DNA from: Maridesulfovibrio sp.
GTDB lineage: Bacteria > Desulfobacterota > Desulfovibrionia > Desulfovibrionales > Desulfovibrionaceae
Length of the DNA stretch: 64,000 bases
Assembly: GCF_963678865.1 (NCBI RefSeq)
Contig: NZ_OY787459.1
Span: 4,179,001-4,243,000, forward strand
Direction of reading: 5' to 3'
A model generated the notes under the pieces. It did no database searches. It saw nothing but the letters and a program-made list of their open reading frames with translations, and was not told the DNA's origin. The translations under genes were made by a program, and so were the position numbers. This document shows positions 16,705 to 24,558 of this stretch, one piece after another. Positions within the stretch are counted from its first letter, which is position 1; every line of letters begins with the position of its first letter.

Positions 16705-18837
16705 ATGTTCCGGTCAATCAGCACTAGAATTTCATATATCGTGGCTGCAGTTGTTGTCGCATCCACGCTGGCTACACTTGTGTTTACCAGTACTACTCTT
16801 GAAGAGGATATGATAGCTTCTCAAGGGAGAACTGCCCGGAATACAATCAGAATGGGAATGCTTTATCTGCAGGAGGGGCATCAGGCGCTGAGCAGGTATC
16901 GCAAACACGCTTTCAGTGATCGCAAGCAGGCCATAAAAGATGCGATGGATATTTTTATTTCACAGATTGATGGATTTTATGAGCTGTACAAGTCCGGCCA
17001 GATTACCGAGAAAGAGGCGAAGGAAGCTGCGTACCGACTAGCCCGGAATACCAGATATTTCAATAATGATTATTTTTTTATTTATACAGATAAGTTAGAT
17101 TCACTTGCCCATCCCACCAGATCTCTTGAAGGGCGGAATTTATCAAAAGTACAGGACAGTAATGGTTATGCCTTTGGTCCGGATATGATTCGCAAGGCCG
17201 TTCGCGAAGGGGGAGGCTATTTACACCTTGTGTGGCCCCGTCTCAGTGAAACGGACTCCAATCCCAAGATTGTTTATGTAAAAGGATATTCCAAGTGGCA
17301 TTGGATTATCGGCACCGGGGCTTACGTGGATGATATTGAAGCTTCGGTTGAACGGCAGAAGCATGATCTGGTCAAAGAAATGCGTAAGGGGTTTTCGCAG
17401 ATCCGTCTTGCTGACACCGGACGCCTTTTTATTTTTAATAATGAAAAGCAGGTACTTGTTCCTCCGTTAGGGTCCGGGGCTGATTTTGATAAAACCATCA
17501 ACCTTAATACCGGCAATACTTTAATCCATGATTTGAAAGACGTCGGCAAACTTGGAGAATGGCGTCTGGACTATAAAGTGCGCCGTCAGGATGGTGAGAT
17601 TGTAGAACGCCAGTCTTATGTCCGTTTTTTTGCACCGCTTGGGTGGTATGTGGCGTCAACCGTACCGATGGATGAAATTTACGCCCCTGTTGAAGACCTG
17701 ATCATGAAGCAGGGGGCGATTAGTTTTATTATCCTGCTGATGACCATTGGGGTCATTTATTATGTGATCCGCAGGGTGTGTCTGCCCATCCGCAGTGTTT
17801 CAAAGGTTGCTTATCATGTGTCCAAGGGGGATCTGCGTGAAGCGCGTAAGGTTTTTGCCATGGCTACAGATAAGGGACATCTTAAAAGAGTTGTTGATTC
17901 CTTTGAAACAGGCCGGGAAAAGCGTTTTGATGAAGTGGATTATCTTGTCAAATCAATCCATACCATGCTGCAAACATTGAATTCTCTAGTCAGTCAGGTG
18001 CAGAAGTCAGGGGATCAGGTTACGGGGTCGGCTTTGAAACTGGGGACGGCAATTAATCAGCTGGAAGCGGCGGTAGAAAATCAGGCAGCGGCAACTCAGG
18101 AGCTGGGCAGCTCTTCGCGCGAGATTTCCGCAACCTCGCAGGAGCTGGCCAGAACCATGAACGAATCTACTTCAGTGGCGGTTTCTACCGGTGATCTTGC
18201 AACTCAGGGAGTGCGTGATCTCAGTGAAATGGGTAGAGCGATGGATGCTATGCGCGATGCATCCGGCGGTATCTTTTCAAAGCTATCCGTTATCAACTCG
18301 AAAGCTGCCAACATAAGTTCAGTGGTAACCTCAATCTCCAAGATTTCTGAGCAGATCAACCTGCTTTCGCTTAATGCTGCAATTGAGGCTGAAAAGGCCG
18401 GGGAATTCGGTCAGGGCTTTTCTGTTGTGGCCCGTGAAATCCGAAAGCTTGCCGACCAGACCGCAATGTCCACCCTTGATATTGAAAAAATTGTTGCTGA
18501 AATGCTTTCCGCAGTTTCTGCAGGAGTTATGGAGATGGATAAATTCCGCAAGCAGGTGGAAAACGGAGTTAACAATGTGGCCTTGCTGGGTGATGGAATT
18601 TCCGGTGTAGTCAATCAGGTCCAGACCCTGACTCCCCGTTTTGAGTCGGTGAACGAAGGGATGCAGAATCAGAGCGAAGGTGCTGCACAGATCAGCAAGG
18701 CTATGTTGCAGCTCAGTGAGACATCCGTACAGACAAAGGATGCACTTTCGGAGTTCGTATCAATCACGGAACAGCTTGCTAATTCTGTTGCCCTTCTTGA
18801 AGAGGAAGTTGCCGTCTTTCAGGTAGAGCATGATTAG
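16705..18837 (+). CDS. Methyl-accepting chemotaxis protein with tandem sCache_2-type sensor
   Basis: The 710-residue receptor has a first membrane segment at about residues 8-30, a periplasmic region to about 330, and a second membrane segment at about 335-356. The periplasmic part holds two Cache_2-like units: NDYFFIYTDKLDSLAHP with KGYSKWHWIIGTGAYVDDIE, and RLADTGRLFIFNNEKQV with FFAPLGWYVASTVPMDEI. Such domains bind small organic acids or amines. The cytoplasmic part ends in the signalling tip EQINLLSLNAAIEAEKAG, which contacts CheA and CheW. Glu replaces the more usual Ala/Arg in the [10 protein letters not shown] block. There is no C-terminal CheR-binding pentapeptide. The start is ATG 16705 behind AAGGAG. 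The ligand cannot be predicted. Confidence 0.92.
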   Translation: MFRSISTRISYIVAAVVVASTLATLVFTSTTLEEDMIASQGRTARNTIRMGMLYLQEGHQALSRYRKHAFSDRKQAIKDAMDIFISQIDGFYELYKSGQITEKEAKEAAYRLARNTRYFNNDYFFIYTDKLDSLAHPTRSLEGRNLSKVQDSNGYAFGPDMIRKAVREGGGYLHLVWPRLSETDSNPKIVYVKGYSKWHWIIGTGAYVDDIEASVERQKHDLVKEMRKGFSQIRLADTGRLFIFNNEKQVLVPPLGSGADFDKTINLNTGNTLIHDLKDVGKLGEWRLDYKVRRQDGEIVERQSYVRFFAPLGWYVASTVPMDEIYAPVEDLIMKQGAISFIILLMTIGVIYYVIRRVCLPIRSVSKVAYHVSKGDLREARKVFAMATDKGHLKRVVDSFETGREKRFDEVDYLVKSIHTMLQTLNSLVSQVQKSGDQVTGSALKLGTAINQLEAAVENQAAATQELGSSSREISATSQELARTMNESTSVAVSTGDLATQGVRDLSEMGRAMDAMRDASGGIFSKLSVINSKAANISSVVTSISKISEQINLLSLNAAIEAEKAGEFGQGFSVVAREIRKLADQTAMSTLDIEKIVAEMLSAVSAGVMEMDKFRKQVENGVNNVALLGDGISGVVNQVQTLTPRFESVNEGMQNQSEGAAQISKAMLQLSETSVQTKDALSEFVSITEQLANSVALLEEEVAVFQVEHD

Positions 18838-18841
18838 GAAT

Positions 18842-18877
18842 GACTCCGGCGGACCTTGCGGGGTCTTCAAATTTTTT
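18842..18877 (+). terminator. Terminator of the chemoreceptor gene
   Basis: GACTCCG pairs with CGGGGTC (one T-G) and is followed by TTCAAATTTTTT. Confidence 0.6.
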
Positions 18878-18911
18878 AAAAGGGTTTAAGGATTCCGATT
18901 TTTTACTAGGC

Positions 18912-19745
18912 TTAGCCGTTCAGTAATTCTGCCAGCGCGCCGCCTGCGTTGTGCTGCGGGATGCGTTCCGTGCCGATAAATTCCGGGAAATTAGTTTTGA
19001 AGCCTGGCTCCAGCAAGGATTTAATGCGTGGATCATTGGCCAGCAGTTTGAATCCGCATTGCGGTTTTTTGTACATGACTTTAAATCGAACAGGCGTGGA
19101 CGGAGGCAGGTCCAGTGAAAGGAGCAATTCATAAAATGAGTTGTCCGGGTTTTCGGTATCTGTTTTGGTTTTGAGCACTATCTCCTGATTGAGTCCGCAG
19201 GGAATCAACCAAGGCATATAGAACAACCGTGTTGATCGCAGCACTGAGTTAAGCCTTGCTGCACAATTCAAAGTTTTAAAAAACAGGACTGCTGTTTTCA
19301 CGTCTTTTTCCAACAGGTCCAGAAATCTAATTTTTCTTTTTTTTGCACTGATTATTTTCTCTGCTTGAAGCTGCGTGAAAATAGAGTTTGCCTGCGATTG
19401 GAATGCTGCCCGGTTGCTGACAAATATGCGGGTAACTTCAGTTGGGTTTACATATGCACCCTGACTGTTCAGGTGGGCAGGGTTAATTTCTTTGAGGATG
19501 ATGTCCGGGTAGAGTTGTTCTACATGAAAAGTGAGGATGTCGCCGGGAGCGGCATTGGTTTGGATGCTGGCCAGCAGTTCCAGATCCTGAATTACCACCC
19601 ACCCCAGTTTGGGCTGATACCATTTAATAAGTTTGCCCTGCAGAATGTCTCCTACGGAAAACCTTTTGCGGAATATGGCAGTGCGCTCTGATGATTTATT
19701 GCCGCCTCCGCTGAATCCACGGTTACCATATCTGGAAATTTTCAT
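18912..19745 (-). CDS. Unknown protein at the tail of the flagellar block
   Basis: The 277-residue product begins after AAGG at a good distance from ATG 19745. Its first part reads as a small beta-rich domain (FSVGDILQGKLIKWYQPKLGWVV-type sequence, then GDILTFHVEQLYPDIILKEI), resembling an OB- or S1-like fold. The middle is basic (ISAKKRKIRFLDLLEKD). The C-terminal part (SLDLPPSTPVRFKVMYKKP, then PEFIGTERI) is beta-rich. No membrane segment or signal peptide is seen. I do not recognise the family. It lies 33 bases after a small coiled-coil gene on the same strand, at the distal end of the fliL group, so a link to motility is inferred from position only. Confidence 0.7.
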   Translation of the reverse strand: MKISRYGNRGFSGGGNKSSERTAIFRKRFSVGDILQGKLIKWYQPKLGWVVIQDLELLASIQTNAAPGDILTFHVEQLYPDIILKEINPAHLNSQGAYVNPTEVTRIFVSNRAAFQSQANSIFTQLQAEKIISAKKRKIRFLDLLEKDVKTAVLFFKTLNCAARLNSVLRSTRLFYMPWLIPCGLNQEIVLKTKTDTENPDNSFYELLLSLDLPPSTPVRFKVMYKKPQCGFKLLANDPRIKSLLEPGFKTNFPEFIGTERIPQHNAGGALAELLNG

Positions 19746-19778
19746 ACATTTACCTTAGGCAACCCTGCCGGGATGTCC

Positions 19779-20189
19779 TTAACTATGCTGGTCAATAATC
19801 AGTTCTACTTCCTCAATGGAAAGTCCGGTAGCTTTGGCGAGCCTGCTTACAGGTTTTCCCTCTTTGTATCCGGTAAGAATAATTTGGCGCAGGAACTGCG
19901 GCGAGCGTGAAAATTCTTCGGCCTGAGCGAGTATTTTTTGTAGTCTTTTGGATTTTCGATCAAGCATCATATCCAACTGGGCCAGTTCTTCCTGCCGTTC
20001 GGCAAAGGTATTCATCATTTCGTTTTCGAGCTGGGTGTTGAACTGAAGTTTTTTAACGAATTCTTCCTGTTTAACCTGAAGCCGGGTAACAAGCTCTTCA
20101 GACTTGCGCAGCCTGAGGAAGAAAAAAATGACAGTGATAAGCAGTGCTATCTCGGTTACGGAAAAGAATAGGAGCAGGAATACAGTCAT
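19779..20189 (-). CDS. Single-pass membrane coiled-coil protein with C-terminal HTH-like part, flagellar block
   Basis: I place the start at ATG 20189, because the earlier part of the frame lacks a good start and overlaps the neighbour. The 136-residue protein has one N-terminal membrane helix (VFLLLFFSVTEIALLITVIF), then a long coiled coil (about residues 25-95), then a short helical end with KPVSRLAKATGLSIEEVEL, which looks like a helix-turn-helix of the kind seen in DUF6115-type flagellar-operon proteins. That family assignment is from memory and tentative. It follows fliL and a 107-aa gene. Confidence 0.65.
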   Translation of the reverse strand: MTVFLLLFFSVTEIALLITVIFFFLRLRKSEELVTRLQVKQEEFVKKLQFNTQLENEMMNTFAERQEELAQLDMMLDRKSKRLQKILAQAEEFSRSPQFLRQIILTGYKEGKPVSRLAKATGLSIEEVELIIDQHS

Positions 20190-20266
20190 AATTGGCTCTG
20201 GTAGAGGTTCATATAATCCGTAATAGTTTGCCCTGTTTGCTGAAGAAGGGCAATAGGCGCGATGTC

Positions 20267-20590
20267 TCAAATCTTTACATTGATGATATTGCCGGACCAC
20301 GGAGACTTTTTGGGTTCAGCCTCTTCTTCGGGTGCTTCTTCGTGCTTTTGCCGCTTGCGTGGTGAGTGCTGCCGGCCACCCTTACCACCGTTTTCATCAC
20401 GAACGGAAATGGTGGCTTCGTCTTTTTCCGTCTTTTGAATCTGCTTCTGGGCTTCTTTGTTCTTTTCCTGTTCCTCTGGATTAATCATGAGGGTCTGTTG
20501 AAGCCCGGCCTTGGTAACTTCAGAATTGGAAATCTTCTGGACATTCGCAAGCTGCGAAATAATCAGGGGCATATCCACTGTACCGGGCAT
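20267..20590 (-). CDS. Small charged protein next to fliL, function unknown
   Basis: The 107-residue product starts at ATG 20590, with GAGG about eight bases upstream inside the end of fliL, from which it is separated by five bases. It is hydrophilic: an N-terminal stretch with PLIISQLANVQKISNSE, then Lys/Glu-rich sequence and a basic patch (RQHSPRKRQ), ending NIINVKI. There is no membrane segment. The layout, a conserved N-terminal helix and a short C-terminal strand around a disordered charged middle, suggests a small binding partner of the flagellar machinery, which is inference. Confidence 0.65.
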   Translation of the reverse strand: MPGTVDMPLIISQLANVQKISNSEVTKAGLQQTLMINPEEQEKNKEAQKQIQKTEKDEATISVRDENGGKGGRQHSPRKRQKHEEAPEEEAEPKKSPWSGNIINVKI

Positions 20591-20595
20591 GACTA

Positions 20596-21294
20596 TTACC
20601 TCACGAGATACTCCTCAAACAGGATTTTCTCAAATTCACCTGCCACAATGTATTGGTTGATTACCATGAGCAGGTCTTTTTTTAATTTCTCTACATTATT
20701 CTCATCGGCTAAAAACTGTAAATCTTTATTTTTGAGGTAAAAGTAGACCGCATCGCGCAGGATGAGTGTTTTACGACCATATTCCGCCACAACCCTTTCA
20801 TCTGTAGTGGTCAGGGCAAAACGGGCAATGAGAAACCTGATGTGCTTGTCCTTATCTTTTTGTTCAATCCAGAAGGGATCCATACGCAGCAGTGTAACGC
20901 CAGGTTCTTCCGGAGGCGGCGGTGGGGTGTCGTCCGGAGGGATCGTTGGTACTTCTTCTGTGGTTTCTTCTACAGCAGGTTGTTCTGGTGGGGGAGGGGA
21001 ATCAAAAAAGAAAAGTTTTACCAGAATGGCGGCAAGTAAGAGGATAATTACGCCGATACCGATAAAAATTAAAAGTTTACTCTTGGATTTTTTTTCAACA
21101 GGCGCTTCTTCCAGCGCATCCAGCTCTTCCGGTTCTTCCTCCGGAATCTCGTCCTCTTCATCCTCATCTTCGAGAAAAGGAGCATCATCAAGGTCCAGCT
21201 CTACTTTTTGAGCTGCCTTGCTGGCAGAGCCCGAAGATTGAGTTTCTTCCCCGGACTCAGAGTCTTCATTACCATCTACAGCGAGGAAGATCAT
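20596..21294 (-). CDS. fliL: Flagellar basal body-associated protein FliL
   Basis: The 232-residue protein has a long acidic cytoplasmic N-terminus (about residues 1-68, with runs of Glu/Asp), one membrane helix (LLIFIGIGVIILLLAAILV, about 72-92), a proline-rich linker (about 98-130), and the periplasmic FliL domain ending in INQYIVAGEFEKILFEEYLVR-type sequence. FliL forms rings around stator units and affects torque. The acidic N-terminus and proline linker are longer than in enteric FliL (about 155 residues). A second ATG four bases upstream is out of frame. A terminator separates it from cheY, so it may head its own unit. Confidence 0.9.
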   Translation of the reverse strand: MIFLAVDGNEDSESGEETQSSGSASKAAQKVELDLDDAPFLEDEDEEDEIPEEEPEELDALEEAPVEKKSKSKLLIFIGIGVIILLLAAILVKLFFFDSPPPPEQPAVEETTEEVPTIPPDDTPPPPPEEPGVTLLRMDPFWIEQKDKDKHIRFLIARFALTTTDERVVAEYGRKTLILRDAVYFYLKNKDLQFLADENNVEKLKKDLLMVINQYIVAGEFEKILFEEYLVR

Positions 21295-21356
21295 TCATGC
21301 ATCCTGATAGACAAGGTTCCGGGCGGAAAGTTTTTAGCTGCCGCCTGAAAAGAATC

Positions 21357-21382
21357 GGCGGGCATGCAGATGCATGCCCGCC
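21357..21382 (-). terminator. Terminator of the fliR-to-cheY block
   Basis: GGCGGGCATGC and GCATGCCCGCC form an eleven-pair stem with a four-base loop. Read on the reverse strand it is followed by GATTCTTTT. It lies between cheY and fliL. Confidence 0.7.
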
Positions 21383-21391
21383 GGGGAGATT

Positions 21392-21775
21392 TTATTCAAA
21401 AATTTTGTTGATTTTCTGGCCGAGGGTATCAGGGGTGAAAGGTTTAACAATGTAGTTTGAAACCTTGGCCTGAACAGCCTCAATGATGTTTTCCTGCTGT
21501 GCTTCAGCAGTAACCATCAAGAAGGGGATGTCGGCGAATTCTTCACTGGCCCTTACTTTGCGCAGCAGTTCGATGCCGGTCATCTGGGGCATGTTCCAGT
21601 CGGAAACGATGAACTGAATGCTGTCGTCTTTGTTCAGGGTTTCCCATGCTGTGGTTCCGTCATCAGCTTCAACAATGTTTGTAAAGCCGATCTGGCGGAG
21701 GATGTTTTTGATAATACGACGCATGGTTGCGAAGTCATCCACAACAAGAACTTTCATAGAGTAATTGATCGCCAT
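21392..21775 (-). CDS. cheY: Chemotaxis response regulator CheY
   Basis: The 127-residue protein is a stand-alone receiver: VVDDFATMRRI with the acidic pair, phospho-Asp in VSDWNMPQMTG, the switch Thr in FLMVTAEAQ, and Lys in YIVKPFTPDTL. These are the features of enteric-type CheY, and the sequence around WNMPQMTGIELLRKVR is close to it. Phospho-CheY binds FliM and changes motor rotation. It follows fliA by ten bases at the end of the flagellar export block. Confidence 0.95.
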   Translation of the reverse strand: MAINYSMKVLVVDDFATMRRIIKNILRQIGFTNIVEADDGTTAWETLNKDDSIQFIVSDWNMPQMTGIELLRKVRASEEFADIPFLMVTAEAQQENIIEAVQAKVSNYIVKPFTPDTLGQKINKIFE

Positions 21776-21785
21776 TTATTTCTCC

Positions 21786-22577
21786 TTAAGGTTCCGTATG
21801 ATATTTATCGTGGAACATTTTTCTCAATTTTTTTAAAGCCTGAGAATGCAACTGGGATACCCTGCCTTCTGTAATATCCATTACTTCGGAGGTTTCCTTC
21901 ATGTTCAGTTCCTCCCCGTAGTACAGAGATAATACCAGTTTTTCCCTCGGCGTCAAATTATCAATCAGATCAGCTACCTTGTCCACTGTTTCTTGAAAGA
22001 GAGCAGATTGAAAGGGTTCATCATCAAGCTGAGAATCTGTGTTACTAGGGATGTTGTCATTGAATGCGTCCAGATTGACACAGAGTTGGTTCTGGAGGGC
22101 TTCTAGTCCCTGCTGGACTTCCTTTGCGGAAAATCCGGTTGCTTCTTCAATCTGGGCACTGGTGGGTTTTTCACCGGTTTCGTGTTCTATGTCGCGGATG
22201 CTGCTTTCAATAGTTTTTACTTTTTGACGCAGGCCGCGTGAAAACCAGTCCATACGGCGAAGCTCATCAAGCATGGCACCTTTAATGCGGTTTTCCGCAT
22301 AGGTTTCAAACTTGATTTTCAATTCCGGGCGAAATTTACCCAGAGACTCCACCAAACCCAGACTTCCGGCACTGATCAACTCTCCAAGCTCCACATTCTG
22401 CGGGAGCTTGGCTTTCATGCGGAGTGCGATGATACGGATTTTAGGTGAATAGTGCCGTACTATCGCCTCTTGGTCTGAGGGCGAAAAATCTTCCCAGTCG
22501 GTAGTCCCGTCTTCAAGGTTAAGCCACGGACTGCTCTTGGAAGAGAAGTTTTTTCCAGAAGAACTTGATATTACCAT
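21786..22577 (-). CDS. fliA: Flagellar sigma factor FliA (sigma-28)
   Basis: The 263-residue protein has sigma region 2 (PQNVELGELISAGSLGLVES and KFETYAENRIKGAMLDELR), region 3 (EHETGEKPTSAQIEEATG) and region 4 (LTPREKLVLSLYYGEELN, then EVMDITEGRVSQLHSQAL). The RRMDWF sequence after region 2 is typical of FliA. It directs transcription of late flagellar and chemotaxis genes. The ATG at 22577 lies 59 bases inside the end of fleN, so the two overlap in different frames and are likely translationally coupled. Confidence 0.95.
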   Translation of the reverse strand: MVISSSSGKNFSSKSSPWLNLEDGTTDWEDFSPSDQEAIVRHYSPKIRIIALRMKAKLPQNVELGELISAGSLGLVESLGKFRPELKIKFETYAENRIKGAMLDELRRMDWFSRGLRQKVKTIESSIRDIEHETGEKPTSAQIEEATGFSAKEVQQGLEALQNQLCVNLDAFNDNIPSNTDSQLDDEPFQSALFQETVDKVADLIDNLTPREKLVLSLYYGEELNMKETSEVMDITEGRVSQLHSQALKKLRKMFHDKYHTEP

Positions 22578-23346
22578 CTAGCTCGGATGTCGCTTTCCAT
22601 TTGGTTATTTTTTTAGCAGCTTCAGCAATCTGAACACAAGCCGGGCTTGAGGGTGCAACTTTGCATAACGGGGTCTGTTTAATGACCGCCTTACGCATGT
22701 TAGGATCACGGGGGATAACACCAACCAGATCCAGTGAAACACCACTCAGGAAATGATCACAGGCCATGTAAAGCTTCTTGAACACTTCCTTGGCTTCTTT
22801 CATGTCCGGAGCCATGTTTACCAGAACCTTGAATTTGTCAACCCCGTGATGCAGTTTCATGACCTTGATCAGGGCATAGGCATCGGTCAGCGAGGTGGGT
22901 TCCGGAGTCAGCACCAGAAGGCGCTGCTGCACGGCGAGATTGAAGTAGAGCACGTTATCGTTGATTCCGGCTCCGGTATCAACGATAAGGTAGTCAATTT
23001 CATCTTCAAGGTGGTCCATGGCTTCCAGCAGGTCCAGCTTCTGCCCGGTGGAAAGCGATACCATGTCGCTGACACCGGAAGAGGCCGGGAGGATGTCGAA
23101 TCCGTAATCGGTCTTGTAAAGAACTTCCCTGATTCCTGTGCCCTCGTGAAAGAGGTGGAAAAGGTTGTACTTGGGAGCGATTCCCAGCAGGACGTCGACA
23201 TTGGCGAGGCCGAGGTCTGCATCCAGCAGCAAGACTTTCTTGCCCATGCGGCTTAAGTTGTAGGCCAGATTTACGGATATGTTTGTCTTGCCTACGCCTC
23301 CTTTACCGGAGGTTACTGAAAATACCATGGGAAGATTGGAATTCAT
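22519..23346 (-). CDS. flhG: MinD-like ATPase FleN/FlhG, flagellar number regulator
   Basis: I choose ATG 23346, six bases after AGGGTG; a GTG nine bases earlier overlaps that site. The 275-residue protein has the deviant Walker A SVTSGKGGVGKTNISVNL, VLLLDADLGLANVDVLLG, and LIVDTGAGIND. These are the hallmarks of the MinD/ParA group in its FlhG branch. FlhG acts with FlhF to set flagellar number and place, and in some bacteria inhibits the master activator of sigma-54 flagellar genes. It follows flhF and overlaps fliA. Confidence 0.93.
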   Translation of the reverse strand: MNSNLPMVFSVTSGKGGVGKTNISVNLAYNLSRMGKKVLLLDADLGLANVDVLLGIAPKYNLFHLFHEGTGIREVLYKTDYGFDILPASSGVSDMVSLSTGQKLDLLEAMDHLEDEIDYLIVDTGAGINDNVLYFNLAVQQRLLVLTPEPTSLTDAYALIKVMKLHHGVDKFKVLVNMAPDMKEAKEVFKKLYMACDHFLSGVSLDLVGVIPRDPNMRKAVIKQTPLCKVAPSSPACVQIAEAAKKITKWKATSELDGNIKFFWKKLLFQEQSVA

Positions 23347-23456
23347 TTGTATCACCCTGTTCTTATTTATCTCTACTGTTTACGTTGCCAGCGACAATTA
23401 TGCAACGAGTATTGCGCTCATTTCCCTAAAATCTGATTATTTTGCAGGAAAAACGG

Positions 23457-24545
23457 TTAAACCGCCTTGGCGAATTTCATATTTTCTACTGCCGGAAGCT
23501 GGTGTTTGAATACCAGTCTCCAGAAATCCTTTTCACAGGCCGGTTTCATGCTGTTGCGCAGACCGGAACCGTAGGAAAGCAGGGAAACCGGCAGGCTGCT
23601 TTCGTAGGAGGTGTTGACCAGTGCGCCGTAGTTGCAGGCTTCGTCAAGCTTGGTCCAGATGAGGCTTTTTACTTTATTGGATTTAAATTTTTTCAGGAAG
23701 GCGGTGTACTGTGCCGAAGCGTAGTATGGATTGAGGACCAGATGTACTGCGAGATCGCAGGGTCCGGTCATGCCGCAGGCAGTCAGCCAGCCTTCCAGTT
23801 CCGCATTGCCGGAGAGTCCGGGCAGGTCGATGAATACCCTGTCAAATTTCCGGCTTTCACCGATGAGCCGTGCGAAATCTTCACGGCTGGCCAATTCCCG
23901 GAATTCAAGTCCTGAAAGATCGGCATAGTGGCGCAGGACGAGGCGTCCCTTGCCTTGTCCCTGATCTGCAGAGGCGAGGCAGATGCGGGCTGCGGGGTTT
24001 TCTTTCTTTTCCTTGAGTGCGAGGCGGATAATCGTTGATGTCTTACCTGCGCCGTGCGGTCCGGCGAGGGCTTGAAATTTCTGGGGCCAGTTGCTGGAAT
24101 TCATGGCACGGACCGGAACTATTTTTTCCAGTTCGGGCAAAATGGCTTTGGATTTATCGCCACGGAGTTGCTGAAAAAGATCAAGGATAACCTTGCTTTC
24201 AACACCTTCACGCTCAAGATATTCAAGAGCGAGGCGCTGGCGGGGGGCCAGCAGGTTCAGGTTCATCTGCGGCTTCAGCAGGGCCATCATGTGCCCTTTA
24301 ATCTGGTTCCATTCCTGATTCCAGTCCGGGATGTTGTTCATTGCATAATCAATGACTTCTTCCCTTGTTTCCTGAGCCGGTACAGGTTCTTCCTGACCGT
24401 CAACGCCGACCATGATCTCATGGATTTTGCGCCCGTCCTCCTCAACCGACTTGTTGCTGAGGATAATTGCGTTGTCACCGAATTCCGCTTTGATTTCGGC
24501 GAAGACCGCTGTCGTGCTGTTGCCTCTGAATGTTTTTACCCGCAT
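23457..24545 (-). CDS. flhF: Flagellar GTPase FlhF
   Basis: The 362-residue SRP-type GTPase begins MRVKTFRGNSTTAVFAEIK, typical of FlhF. The NG domain starts near residue 165 with the P-loop GPHGAGKTSTI. TKLDEACNYG is the guanine specificity motif. The G3 motif reads DLPG where most SRP GTPases have DTAG, and the closing loop reads SYGSG rather than GTGQ, so hydrolysis may be altered. FlhF marks the pole for flagellar assembly. The start is ATG 24545, 13 bases after flhA. Confidence 0.93.
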   Translation of the reverse strand: MRVKTFRGNSTTAVFAEIKAEFGDNAIILSNKSVEEDGRKIHEIMVGVDGQEEPVPAQETREEVIDYAMNNIPDWNQEWNQIKGHMMALLKPQMNLNLLAPRQRLALEYLEREGVESKVILDLFQQLRGDKSKAILPELEKIVPVRAMNSSNWPQKFQALAGPHGAGKTSTIIRLALKEKKENPAARICLASADQGQGKGRLVLRHYADLSGLEFRELASREDFARLIGESRKFDRVFIDLPGLSGNAELEGWLTACGMTGPCDLAVHLVLNPYYASAQYTAFLKKFKSNKVKSLIWTKLDEACNYGALVNTSYESSLPVSLLSYGSGLRNSMKPACEKDFWRLVFKHQLPAVENMKFAKAV

Positions 24546-24558
24546 GTTACCAACCTTT

